DNA from: a virus
DNA: 33,515 nt
IMG/VR virus record: IMGVR_UViG_3300048121_000571
Coordinates: 1-33,515 of that record
Direction: 5' to 3' (one strand)
Shown here: positions 1 through 7,022 of the stretch, one piece after another
Numbering within the stretch: position 1 is the first letter of the stretch
Layout: each line of letters begins with the position of its first letter
Translations under genes and position numbers: made by a program
Notes under the pieces: generated by a model
The model's input: only the letters and a program-made list of their open reading frames with translations
What the model was told of the DNA's origin: nothing
Databases searched by the model: none

Positions 1-155
1 TACTCCCTCGTCAATAAATTGATAGTATGGTGGCATTGATATCTGTACTTTAAATCCACTTGCAGTAATTGTTACTGGCTGCTGATTTAATTCGCCTATA
101 CTTTGTACAGTCTTACCACTTGCTACCTTATTAGCTATATATAGATTTTTTTCTA
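1..155. repeat. Left copy of 155-bp terminal direct repeat
   Basis: These bases recur at 33361-33515 with one difference (C at 127, T at 33487). The gp10-like reading frame continues correctly across the join, which indicates a circular or circularly permuted genome assembled with an overlap. The mismatch changes codon 32 of that gene from AAG to AAA, both Lys. Confidence 0.95.
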
Positions 156-222
156 GCTCATCTACGACCTTTTGCCAATAATCTAAAAGGCTGTCAAATA
201 ATTTATCTTGAATTTTTCTCAT
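1..222 (-). CDS. HK97 gp10-like neck/tail-completion protein, N-terminal part
   Basis: This is the first 74 codons of a gene that leaves the left edge and resumes at 33360 (ending at 33013), giving a 189-aa protein when the window is circularised. The start is ATG at 222, beginning MRKIQDKLFD. The region around residues 40-75 (SGKTVQSIG, then PPYYQFIDEGVSG) is typical of small phage neck or tail-completion proteins of the HK97 gp10 type: a short helical N-terminus, a beta segment, then a YxxFIDxG-like motif. The start overlaps the end of the chaperone frameshift extension by 20 bases, so it sits at the end of the packaging/chaperone unit. The family assignment is by resemblance only; a generic minor structural protein is the alternative. 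Confidence 0.6.
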   Translation of the reverse strand, partial: MRKIQDKLFDSLLDYWQKVVDELEKNLYIANKVASGKTVQSIGELNQQPVTITASGFKVQISMPPYYQFIDEGV

Positions 223-445
223 AATCTTCTTTCTCTACCATATAAGCCCACCAGTTAAGGAATTCTATTGCTCCTAATTTAGTAGACTCGTTAATACTTA
301 TGTTGTGTAAATTAGCCATAGCTGATATTATGCTGAAGAGTCCCCATCTTTTCGCAAAATCTGCTTGGTCATCTCTAGCGTCTCCCCCATCCACTTGCTC
401 AAAGAGTCCTCTGTATCGTTCAAGTAATCGTTCCAAAGATTCCAA
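203..445 (-). CDS. Tail assembly chaperone, -1 frameshift extension (T domain)
   Basis: This frame is reached by a -1 shift at the U-run at 445-451 in the upstream 198-aa gene. The joined product would be 160 residues of the zero frame plus 80 residues here (about 240 aa). The extension starts LESLERLLER and contains FAKRWGLFSIIS and a C-terminal FLNWWAYMVEKE segment, which resembles the short second-frame part of tail assembly chaperones in other siphoviruses. An independent ATG at 466 exists but would begin inside the upstream gene and translate through the slippery run, so I treat this frame as the T part of a G/GT pair as in lambda. It overlaps the next gene (start 222) by 20 bases. Confidence 0.7.
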   Translation of the reverse strand: MESLERLLERYRGLFEQVDGGDARDDQADFAKRWGLFSIISAMANLHNISINESTKLGAIEFLNWWAYMVEKEDYEKNSR

Positions 446-924
446 AAAAAAACAAAGACATTCCAAACCTCTTGTAAATCTACTTGCTGAATTAGCTTAG
501 CCCTTTCCTCCAGGTTTAATTTATCGTCTCCATATTCACCCCCTTTAGGTCTGCTCATAGCTGCTAAAAGCAAGTGCATTACTTTAACTGCTTCGCCTTG
601 ATGGTTACTCCTAATATTTATAACATCTAAAAGCTGTCCACTGGTTAGCTTTTCTGGCTTATGTTCTAAATGATATTGAGTACCATTTAAATATACCTTA
701 CTTTTAATTCTTAGCTTTTCTAATAGCTTAACATTAAAGGCATTTAAATCGTCTACTATCTTTTTAAATTCAGACATCTTAATTTTTGAGGCTTCCTCGT
801 ATGTTATGTCTTTTATAGCCGCTACTGCGTAAATATTCTGCTCAACTAAAGACAAACTTTCGTCTATTGAGTTTAATTCTTGGTATTGTCCTACTGTTAT
901 TTTATACGACTGTGTATTGTCCAT
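328..924 (-). CDS. Tail assembly chaperone (gpG-like, zero-frame product)
   Basis: This 198-aa protein would bind the tape measure protein and help assemble the tail tube around it. The start (MDNTQSYKITVGQYQE), the central LTSGQLLDVINIR stretch (about residues 93-105) and the acidic, mixed-helix C-terminus fit tail assembly chaperones seen next to packaging or tail genes in Bacteroidota phages. The strongest evidence is the -1 slippery site near codon 160, with an open second frame beyond it. The gene overlaps the end of terL by 23 bases. Unusually, it is separated from the tape measure gene by four genes (gp10-like, 78 aa, 419 aa, 1004 aa). Identification is by layout plus frameshift, not by a diagnostic catalytic motif. 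Confidence 0.68.
   Translation of the reverse strand: MDNTQSYKITVGQYQELNSIDESLSLVEQNIYAVAAIKDITYEEASKIKMSEFKKIVDDLNAFNVKLLEKLRIKSKVYLNGTQYHLEHKPEKLTSGQLLDVINIRSNHQGEAVKVMHLLLAAMSRPKGGEYGDDKLNLEERAKLIQQVDLQEVWNVFVFFWNLWNDYLNDTEDSLSKWMGETLEMTKQILRKDGDSSA
445..451 (-). promoter_or_regulatory. Programmed -1 ribosomal frameshift slippery site
   Basis: On the minus strand the coding sequence runs GTT TTT TTT TGG, giving a T TTT TTT heptamer in zero frame within a run of nine T (444-452). Both tRNAs can re-pair after slipping back one base, which moves translation into the 80-codon extension ending at 203. The direction of shift (-1) is the one used by siphovirus tail chaperones. Confidence 0.75.
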
Positions 925-2059
925 ATCCTTTCTTACTAAATTTATGCATTATTAAATACCTCAAAGCATCTATTGCGTGATTATAATCGTCAATAGGTAC
1001 GTTAAGGCTATCTCCATTCTTATTTACTTTCCATTTATACTGCTCTAACTCTTTTATTAAGTTACGACTAGACGAATGTACATTAATTGCGTAACCTTTC
1101 AAAAGATTAATTCCAAACATAACAGAATCTTTGCCCTTTTTTACTCCATCTATTGTCCAACCATAACGCCTCAGCTCCTCAATACTTTTTGGCTCGGCTG
1201 AATCTGCCACTATTAAAGCCCCCTTGCTAACTCCAAGTGCTTCCATTCTATCGCTTATATCTTTATTTGTCAAACCAGTTTCGTATATTAACTCTTGTAC
1301 GTACAAATCTCCATCTTGCATACGTACTTCTATTAAGCTGGTAGGGTCATTAGTAAAACCAAAGTCTATTCCGTAGCCTATTAGCTTTTTATCTTCAAAC
1401 CCCTCCTTTAATATATACCATTTTTTGAAAATAAGTCCCTCTATTCGACCAGTCATTCCTCTGGCATATACTTTCCATAGGTCTAAATCTTTGCTTTTAA
1501 GGGCTTCTATCTTCTCTCTTATCTTATCACTTAAAAAAGGGTTATGTCTGTGGTCTGATATTATTAGCTCAGCATTTGTCAAGGGTATTACCTTGTCGTG
1601 TACCCAAAAGCTAGTGTCTGGGTTGTAATCAATATAGACTTGCTTTCTTGTCCTAAGACTTAATTGCTCAAATATATTGTAAGGTATTCCGTTTGCCTCG
1701 TTTACAAACAAATAATCCCTTTTACCAGACTTTGCATCCTGGTCATTATCGTAAGAATTAAACTCCATTATAGAGCCGTTAAGGAAACTAAACACCCTAT
1801 CTGACCTATTGTAGAATGTTACTTGCTGTTTTATAGCCTCATCGCCATTATGTATATCTATCGCATCTCTCAAAGCACCTACCTTTAAATTAGGTATATC
1901 TTGACCCACTACCGTAATTATACAAGTTTCTGAGATAGCCTTAGCGAACAATACTTGCAAAATAGCATAGGTCTTACCAGAAGATGTACCACCTTGATTG
2001 ACTACTATATCTGCATTAGATACAAAATTTTTACGATATAAAGCAGAGGTACTAATCAA
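902..2059 (-). CDS. terL: Terminase large subunit
   Basis: This is the DNA-packaging motor: an N-terminal ATPase that pumps DNA into the prohead and a C-terminal RNase H-fold nuclease that cuts the concatemer. Visible motifs are Walker A GGTSSGKT (residues 23-30), Walker B YLFVNEA (116-122), and nuclease acidic residues in GIDFGFTND (D232), VADSAEP (D286) and NHAIDALRY (D364). At 385 aa it is a little short but carries both domains. The start at 2059 overlaps the terS end (2052) by 8 bases, and the end overlaps the chaperone start, so the genes are translationally coupled. Nothing looks broken. Confidence 0.95.
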   Translation of the reverse strand: MISTSALYRKNFVSNADIVVNQGGTSSGKTYAILQVLFAKAISETCIITVVGQDIPNLKVGALRDAIDIHNGDEAIKQQVTFYNRSDRVFSFLNGSIMEFNSYDNDQDAKSGKRDYLFVNEANGIPYNIFEQLSLRTRKQVYIDYNPDTSFWVHDKVIPLTNAELIISDHRHNPFLSDKIREKIEALKSKDLDLWKVYARGMTGRIEGLIFKKWYILKEGFEDKKLIGYGIDFGFTNDPTSLIEVRMQDGDLYVQELIYETGLTNKDISDRMEALGVSKGALIVADSAEPKSIEELRRYGWTIDGVKKGKDSVMFGINLLKGYAINVHSSSRNLIKELEQYKWKVNKNGDSLNVPIDDYNHAIDALRYLIMHKFSKKGYGQYTVV

Positions 2060-2432
2060 CTATGTCCTTTTCATTAGACGCTAATGGTACGCCAGTATCT
2101 ATAATGTTAATATCTAAACTCTTGTGAGTAGTTTCTTGCTGTACCTCAGTACGTTCTACATATCCTCTTTTCTTGCCTTTAGTCTTTAGGTAAAAAATAG
2201 TACCAGCAGTATTACCTTTTTTTATCTGCTTATGCAGTTGGCTCTCTGCAAAGTCTAAGGCTATATTCTCTATATCATCTACGGCTTCTTTATATATATC
2301 GTCTTGCTTTAGCCAAGTGTAGTGAGTGTTCCTACTTATTCCAACTGACTTACAAGCAGAGGTAACTATCCCTAAAGACTTTTCTAAAGCCTCAAGCATT
2401 GCAGCCTTTTGTATGTCATTTTTTGTACTCAT
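2052..2432 (-). CDS. terS: Terminase small subunit
   Basis: This 126-aa protein should recognise phage DNA and load the large terminase. The N-terminal half has a helix-turn-helix (about residues 19-45: SACKSVGISRNTHYTWLK), the pattern of the phBC6A51-type small terminase family, followed by a helical oligomerisation segment (LDFAESQLHKQIKKGNTAG) and the FYLKTKGKKRGY motif common at the end of these proteins. It lies directly upstream of terL, overlapping it by 8 bases. It begins one base downstream of the stop of the ABC-GNAT gene (2434), so packaging genes appear to be transcribed with the upstream metabolic operon. Confidence 0.9.
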   Translation of the reverse strand: MSTKNDIQKAAMLEALEKSLGIVTSACKSVGISRNTHYTWLKQDDIYKEAVDDIENIALDFAESQLHKQIKKGNTAGTIFYLKTKGKKRGYVERTEVQQETTHKSLDINIIDTGVPLASNEKDIVD

Positions 2433-2433
2433 A

Positions 2434-3504
2434 TTATTTTAATTCAAATGATGCTGTTATTCTATTTTTTGATGTTTTCATATTACCCAAGGATGTACCT
2501 TTTGATTGTGATGAAGTTCTACCATATCTTGTTGTTATCCATTCGGTTGATTTTTTTAAGGCAAATATTAAACTTGGAGCAGAAGTTACTATATTATATC
2601 GTTCTTTTTGTTTTTTATAAATTTTCCCTATTTCATTTAAGAATTTAACACCAAACCCAGCACCTTGATAATCTGGCAAAATAACTAAACGATGCACTTT
2701 TTTCATATTTTTAACTTTTGGATGAGGAAAATGTAAAACACTTAAAAAGCCAGCTATTTCGTCATTAATAGTAGCAATAAAAACTTTTGCAGCGTTATTA
2801 TGAGTATGACTTAAATAATGGTGTTTAGCAAACATTTTCCAAATTGATTTGTTTTTTGTTTCGTATATTTTAAATTTAATTTTTGGTCTATTTTTTTTTT
2901 GCCCTTCAAGTGAATGAAAGGTCATTGTATCTGTGTCAAATATCCAATCTGGTAAAAGCCAATCTTCAACGTCTTTATGACAAGTAACAGCTATAAATTG
3001 TTTTTTGGTTTTTCTAATTGCCTTTTGCATAGCAAAAGAACCAATTTTAGCTACATTTCTATCAACCACACTTGTAAACTCATCAAAAACAAATAACTCA
3101 TTTTTTTCTAATATAGCTCTTGCTAAATCTACTCTCATTTTCTGACCATTTGATAAAACAGAATATGGTTTCAACCAACTTGGAGGGCTTGAAAAACCAA
3201 CAGAATTAAAAGCTGATGTTATTTGTTCAAGACTACATTCTTTTGGCATATCATCCAAAATGGTTTCTTTTTCGTATTTATAAGAAGTTACATAAGCTTT
3301 TTCAAATAATTGTTTTGCTATTGTAGTTTTTCCAGTACCACTTTTACCAACTATTAATCCTATTTGCCAATTATCTGAAATATCAATATTTCCTTTAAAA
3401 TGTTCTATAATATGTTCTGATTTTAAATCAAATTTTCCAACAACAGAAGCTACTCTGAAAGTCTGTTTTGGCTTAACTTCTTTTATAATGTCAAAAGTCG
3501 GCAT
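2434..3504 (-). CDS. ABC-type ATPase fused to GNAT acetyltransferase-like domain
   Basis: This 356-aa protein has two domains. Residues about 30-195 form an ABC ATPase: Walker A GKSGTGKT (53-60), signature LSNGQ (117-121), Walker B LFVFDE (137-142) and H-loop His176. Residues about 210-356 look like a GNAT acyltransferase: HHYLSH (228-233), a beta core, and the acyl-CoA-binding pattern LPDYQGAGFG (276-285). The architecture matches COG2401 (ABC-type ATPase fused to a predicted acetyltransferase domain). There are no membrane segments, so it is not a transporter. Phage Mu Mom, which modifies adenine, has an acyltransferase fold, so a DNA-modifying role is possible but is inference. The start overlaps the ParB-like gene by 22 bases, suggesting coupled expression and joint action. 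Confidence 0.88.
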   Translation of the reverse strand: MPTFDIIKEVKPKQTFRVASVVGKFDLKSEHIIEHFKGNIDISDNWQIGLIVGKSGTGKTTIAKQLFEKAYVTSYKYEKETILDDMPKECSLEQITSAFNSVGFSSPPSWLKPYSVLSNGQKMRVDLARAILEKNELFVFDEFTSVVDRNVAKIGSFAMQKAIRKTKKQFIAVTCHKDVEDWLLPDWIFDTDTMTFHSLEGQKKNRPKIKFKIYETKNKSIWKMFAKHHYLSHTHNNAAKVFIATINDEIAGFLSVLHFPHPKVKNMKKVHRLVILPDYQGAGFGVKFLNEIGKIYKKQKERYNIVTSAPSLIFALKKSTEWITTRYGRTSSQSKGTSLGNMKTSKNRITASFELK

Positions 3505-4001
3505 TCGTATCCTTGTTCTATTAATTTATTATATGTTTTTTCTTGTTGTTCTTCATCATTACAAATTACCTCAATTCTATATAAATTTTCTATTGTTTCT
3601 GATAAATCTTTTAAATCTTCTTCCAGCTCAGTAGCATCCTCAAAAGGAAATGCATTTAAACCCCAATCTGCCAACTCTTCAGAATCCCACTCATTAGCCA
3701 ACATCTCCCAATCGTGCTGCCCGAAGCCTACGTTATCAGCAATAATAAATCTTCTTGCTTCTTCTTCTGTTAAGTCCTCTGCTCTTTTTACCCAATCATC
3801 TGGTAGCTCAGTATATCCTAACTCTTTTAATGCTTTTAAACGCATATTACCTCCTAAGACTATATTATCTTGGTTTATAACCATAGGACGCAAAGCCATC
3901 ATTTTAGGAAACTCCTTAATAGACTTTTTTAACTTTTCAAACTTCTCGTCTTTTATAATACGAGGATTATTTGGATTGCTTTTAATATCTTTTATATTCA
4001 T
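3483..4001 (-). CDS. ParB/Srx-fold nuclease-like protein
   Basis: This 172-aa protein has an N-terminal ParB-like domain: NPNNPRIIKDEKF (residues 9-21), then RPMVINQDNIVLGGNMRLKAL (split around 38-58), where the VLGGNMR motif corresponds to the GxxR box that binds nucleotide in ParB/Srx folds. There is no long central helix-turn-helix as in chromosomal ParB. The rest (about 75-172) is acidic and ends in a small alpha/beta segment (LYRIEVICNDEEQQE). In phages such short ParB-like proteins are often next to DNA-modifying enzymes. Here it overlaps the ABC-GNAT gene by 22 bases and the 61-aa gene by 4, so the three look like one functional set. Nuclease, CTPase or DNA-specificity roles are all possible. 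Confidence 0.85.
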   Translation of the reverse strand: MNIKDIKSNPNNPRIIKDEKFEKLKKSIKEFPKMMALRPMVINQDNIVLGGNMRLKALKELGYTELPDDWVKRAEDLTEEEARRFIIADNVGFGQHDWEMLANEWDSEELADWGLNAFPFEDATELEEDLKDLSETIENLYRIEVICNDEEQQEKTYNKLIEQGYECRLLTL

Positions 4002-4183
4002 TTTAAAAATTTATCATATAATTTAACAACGTGTTTGTATATACACTTGCCACAGCTTACATCTGGTCTGTATCTAAAGTTCTCTTGGCATATCTCTGTA
4101 AACTCATTATAAAATTTAGGGTCTAATCTGCCTCCTTTCATATTATAAATGGCTCGTATTCTTGTTTCTAATTCCTCACTCAT
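3998..4183 (-). CDS. Small conserved-looking protein with CxxC
   Basis: This is a 61-aa protein of unknown function. It has a helical N-terminus (ELETRIRAIYNMKGG) and a C-terminal segment with cysteines at about positions 32, 44 and 47 plus a His (CGKCIYKHVVKLYDKF), which could form a small metal-binding site. It overlaps both neighbours by 4 bases (ATGA type), joining the fusion gene upstream to the ParB-like gene downstream. I do not recognise a family. Confidence 0.7.
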   Translation of the reverse strand: MSEELETRIRAIYNMKGGRLDPKFYNEFTEICQENFRYRPDVSCGKCIYKHVVKLYDKFLK

Positions 4184-5532
4184 AATGATTGTATCCTTTT
4201 TTCGTTCTCTTTGCTTAAATCGTGCTTTATTGTTATATCCTCTTTGAGCTTTAAACCTAAATCGACTTGCATCGTATGATTTCCTTTTATCTTCTTAATT
4301 GCAGCAGCCCAATCATTATTATATACTTTTAAGCTGTTTTTATTTGTTGCAAGTAATGTGTAAGGGTCTATTGCCGATACCATTACTGGCTTGGCAAAGT
4401 GTCCAGCCTCAATCATTTTTAGCTCAGATTTGCAGCTATTAAATACATTATCTTGCAGAGGTATAACACATATACCGCAATCCTCATAATCCTTAGCGTA
4501 TTCTTGTATATCGCTTATCTGTACCTTTGTGCCTTTCATTCGTTTTGGCAGCTTTGGGGTTTTAACAAAAAAGGTTTCATTATCAAAAGCATTACCTAAT
4601 AGTTTTAAATCTCTCAAATGGGTACTACCTCCAGAATAAAAGAACGTATCAAAGTCTAAAGACAAATCCTCATAAGCATATTGTTTTTCTAAAGGGTCTA
4701 AAGCATTCTTAATTATAATGATATTTTTATTATAAGGTCTTATCTTATCTGCTAGTATTGGAGTGGTTGTCCATATTAAGTCAGCAAGTTTTAAGTTCTT
4801 AATAACGCACTTTGTTAGGTTAGTCTTTTTATAGTAGTAACTCATTGGGTGCTTATCGTCTAACTCCCAGTAGTCATCTATATCACAAATAACTTTAATT
4901 CCTTTTGCTCTAAGTTTTAAGTACGTTTCCTCTGGCTGCATTAGCCCAGATATATTTCTATTGTAAACAACGTGAGTAACCCCATCCAGGTTATTGAAAA
5001 ACTCATCGTCCTTATTTAAAAGCACTACTATTTCTATACCATAATCTCGTTTCATCTTTGCAAACGGCATTAAAAGTCTGTGATAACTTACGCCGTTTAT
5101 GTTACGGATAATTACTGCTATTTTTATTTTGTTTTCGTACATTATCTTAAATTCTTTTTTGGCTTTCTTATAGTCTGCTTTTAGCGTTCTATAACCTATT
5201 GAAGCTCCCTTATGTATTTGTGTTAATGTTTCTCCGTTGCTGATTGCTCGGAGTATGTTTGCATAGTAGCTATTCATTCTGTTAAGCACTTGCTCAACGT
5301 CTTGATGTTCTGAGTTATCATTGTCAAAAAAAGGGTCTTTCTTATTGCATTTTTTTAGCCATTGGTTACGCATAACCATAGCAAAATATCCCTTTAAGTT
5401 TTCAAGTGGTGGTTTTTCTAGACAGATTTCATACGCAATAGAAATAAGCTCCTCAGCCTCCACCTTGTCATTGGTAAGCCGAAGAGCATAATCTCTAATG
5501 CTTTGGTCAAAATAGACAGACTCTAGTTTCAA
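4180..5532 (-). CDS. Sigma-70-like N-terminal domain fused to GT-B glycosyltransferase
   Basis: The 450-aa frame has two unlike parts. Residues 1-130 resemble a minimal sigma-like protein: a region-2-like helical part (RDYALRLTNDKVEAEELISIAY, split; then GYFAMVMRNQWLK at 48-60) and a helix-turn-helix-like end (GETLTQIHKGASIGYRTLK, 100-118). Residues 131-450 resemble GT-B, family-4-like glycosyltransferases: IAVIIRNINGVSYHRLLMP, then the CDIDDYWEL motif (216-224), ADLIWTTTPILADKI and IKNALDP. Met131 (base 5142) begins the transferase domain and could be an internal start, so the gene may make both a fusion and a free transferase. It overlaps the SSB-like gene by 4 bases. The sugar acceptor (DNA or protein) cannot be read from the sequence. 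Confidence 0.75.
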   Translation of the reverse strand: MKLESVYFDQSIRDYALRLTNDKVEAEELISIAYEICLEKPPLENLKGYFAMVMRNQWLKKCNKKDPFFDNDNSEHQDVEQVLNRMNSYYANILRAISNGETLTQIHKGASIGYRTLKADYKKAKKEFKIMYENKIKIAVIIRNINGVSYHRLLMPFAKMKRDYGIEIVVLLNKDDEFFNNLDGVTHVVYNRNISGLMQPEETYLKLRAKGIKVICDIDDYWELDDKHPMSYYYKKTNLTKCVIKNLKLADLIWTTTPILADKIRPYNKNIIIIKNALDPLEKQYAYEDLSLDFDTFFYSGGSTHLRDLKLLGNAFDNETFFVKTPKLPKRMKGTKVQISDIQEYAKDYEDCGICVIPLQDNVFNSCKSELKMIEAGHFAKPVMVSAIDPYTLLATNKNSLKVYNNDWAAAIKKIKGNHTMQVDLGLKLKEDITIKHDLSKENEKRIQSL

Positions 5533-5789
5533 AAGGGTAGTCCGTCTGTGCTTTCTGCCATTACTGGCTCAGTTTTAGTTTCTGGCTTCCAAGTGTCTAG
5601 TTCAACATAAGGTTTACCACTTTTGCCGATGTTAATTTTTAGGTTAACCCAGCCTTTGTCTGTGTGTTTCTGAATAAAGGTAATAGCATCCTCTGCTTTT
5701 AAGCTAAGGCTACCTACTACCCAATCTGGTGAATTAGGATTCATTTTAAACATAAATCCATCTGCAAATACTTTTTCTGTTTTGTTCAT
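5529..5789 (-). CDS. SSB-like small DNA-metabolism protein
   Basis: This 86-aa protein has a compact beta-rich body (DWVVGSLSLKAEDAITFI; then WVNLKINIGKSGKPYVELD) and a disordered tail ending DGLPF. The tail resembles the acidic, Pro-Phe C-terminal tip that single-stranded-DNA-binding proteins use to recruit partners. The body is shorter than a full OB-fold SSB, so it could be a small SSB or a partner protein. It starts one base downstream of the Nmad1 gene and overlaps the fusion gene by 4 bases. Confidence 0.55.
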   Translation of the reverse strand: MNKTEKVFADGFMFKMNPNSPDWVVGSLSLKAEDAITFIQKHTDKGWVNLKINIGKSGKPYVELDTWKPETKTEPVMAESTDGLPF

Positions 5790-5790
5790 T

Positions 5791-6093
5791 TTACTTATTT
5801 TCGTTTATTATCATTGACAAAAGTACAGCATAATTAGCTAAATCTAAAACGCTGTCCTCTATACTTTCATTGTTAGGCTCTTTATCTGTATTGATTAACA
5901 CCCCTAATCTTGCCACTTTAGTAGCTATAAGGTTTAAGCAGTTAGTCCTGGCATCTCCTCCAGCAATAGCTCCAGCTAATTTAAAGTTAGATAATCTATC
6001 TTCATTTGCATAGTCATCTCCCTTGCTAAATAATGTCTTTTCCATCTGCTCGGTTATGTAACCGAAGTGAGCCATTTGTTCTTTTTTAGTCAT
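5791..6093 (-). CDS. DUF1599 / Nucleotide modification associated domain 1 protein
   Basis: This 100-aa helical protein shows the DUF1599 pattern: KGDDYANEDRLSNFKLAG (residues 24-41), then a KVARLGVL helix (59-66) and NNESIEDSVLDLANYAVLL (74-92). The acidic EDSxxD helix and the GDDY motif resemble MazG/dUTPase-like all-alpha nucleotide pyrophosphohydrolases. DUF1599 is also called Nmad1 because it co-occurs with enzymes for hypermodified bases. It probably acts on a nucleotide. It overlaps the upstream 61-aa gene by 8 bases and is followed by the SSB-like gene. Confidence 0.78.
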   Translation of the reverse strand: MTKKEQMAHFGYITEQMEKTLFSKGDDYANEDRLSNFKLAGAIAGGDARTNCLNLIATKVARLGVLINTDKEPNNESIEDSVLDLANYAVLLSMIINENK

Positions 6094-6271
6094 TTATTTC
6101 CTTATTTAATTTTACTTCTTGTAATTTCCATTCGTGCCGTCTTGCGTGTGGGATTTTGTGTCTTGTCATTAACCGATTAAATAGCGTATCTTTCTCAGCT
6201 ATATTGCCATAGACCTCTGAGCTAATTACTTTCTTAGCTCTCATTGCTGTAACTTGATATAATCCTTTCAT
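6086..6271 (-). CDS. Hypothetical 61-aa basic protein
   Basis: This small, Lys/Arg-rich protein starts MKGLYQVTAMRAKKVISS and has a central helical stretch with HKIPHARRHEWKLQEVKL. The start is one base beyond the stop of the PP-loop enzyme gene (6273), and the end overlaps the Nmad1 gene. The charge and packing suggest a DNA- or nucleoprotein-related accessory, but no family is recognised. Confidence 0.65.
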   Translation of the reverse strand: MKGLYQVTAMRAKKVISSEVYGNIAEKDTLFNRLMTRHKIPHARRHEWKLQEVKLNKEIND

Positions 6272-6272
6272 A

Positions 6273-7022
6273 TTAATCTATATTACAAAAACACTCAAAC
6301 GATGGGTCGCCATCAAATAAACCTTTTTGCAACTCGCTTTTTTCTTTTATTTGTTTGTAAGTTATTTCTTTTTTAAATTGATTTTTATTTTCTTTATCTA
6401 TCCACCATTGAAATAAGTCTGGGCGTTCTTTTGCAATTATAGATAATTTACCTTTACCTTTTAAAAAACACCCATCACAATTTCCATAAGGGTCATTTAC
6501 ATTTAGATTAAAATCTTGATTACTCCACCATTTTAATACATCATCCTTTGTTGTTTTCCATTTAACAAGAGGGTGTTCTATTTCCATATATTGTGGCAAC
6601 TTAGATGTTTTCCCCCATCTTCTCGGCTCATCATACCTTATACCGACATAATGACTCCATTCTTTAACATCTATACTTTTTGCCCACCTTTTAAGTGTAT
6701 TAATTTTCATCTCCTTTGTGCAAAACCTCATCATTGTATTTGGTAATACACCTTTATTCCAAGCAATCAACTCATCAAATGGTCTACCATTGCGTGACGC
6801 AGTTTTATAATCTACCACCTCAAAATTATTCCCATATCTATACTCAAGCCAAACTATATTTAAATTCCAACGCTTATCGCATTCATTTATAAAGTCTAAA
6901 GTTTCTGGCATTTCTTTGCCAGTATTTTGAAAAGTTACAATATAATCAGACAAACCCTCATTAATCAAACGCTTTGTCATATATGCAGAAGTTCTACCAC
7001 CACTAAAATTTATTATATTCAT
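6273..7022 (-). CDS. PAPS reductase-like PP-loop enzyme
   Basis: This 249-aa protein belongs to the adenine nucleotide alpha hydrolase superfamily: the N-terminal NFSGGRTSAYM carries the PP-loop SGGRTS (residues 7-12) that binds the ATP or PAPS phosphate. Further features are RFCTKEMKINTL (Cys101), a Cys pair in GNCDGCFLKGKGK (182, 185) and a C-terminal Cys pair (244, 246), which could hold a metal or Fe-S cluster. Phages often carry such enzymes; known relatives act in sulfate reduction, tRNA thiolation, or DNA phosphorothioation (DndC). No dnd-type partners are visible, so the substrate is open. It overlaps the HNH gene by 4 bases. Confidence 0.85.
   Translation of the reverse strand: MNIINFSGGRTSAYMTKRLINEGLSDYIVTFQNTGKEMPETLDFINECDKRWNLNIVWLEYRYGNNFEVVDYKTASRNGRPFDELIAWNKGVLPNTMMRFCTKEMKINTLKRWAKSIDVKEWSHYVGIRYDEPRRWGKTSKLPQYMEIEHPLVKWKTTKDDVLKWWSNQDFNLNVNDPYGNCDGCFLKGKGKLSIIAKERPDLFQWWIDKENKNQFKKEITYKQIKEKSELQKGLFDGDPSFECFCNID

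Noticed and set aside
444-452. Nine-base homopolymer as a sequencing error joining two frames
   Set aside because: Not fully excluded, but the zero frame continues for 38 codons past the run, and -1 is the direction used by tail chaperones, so a programmed shift is favoured.
6273-7022. Dnd phosphorothioation enzyme (DndC)
   Set aside because: The PP-loop is shared, but DndA, DndD and DndE partners are absent and the size is smaller, so only the superfamily is assigned.
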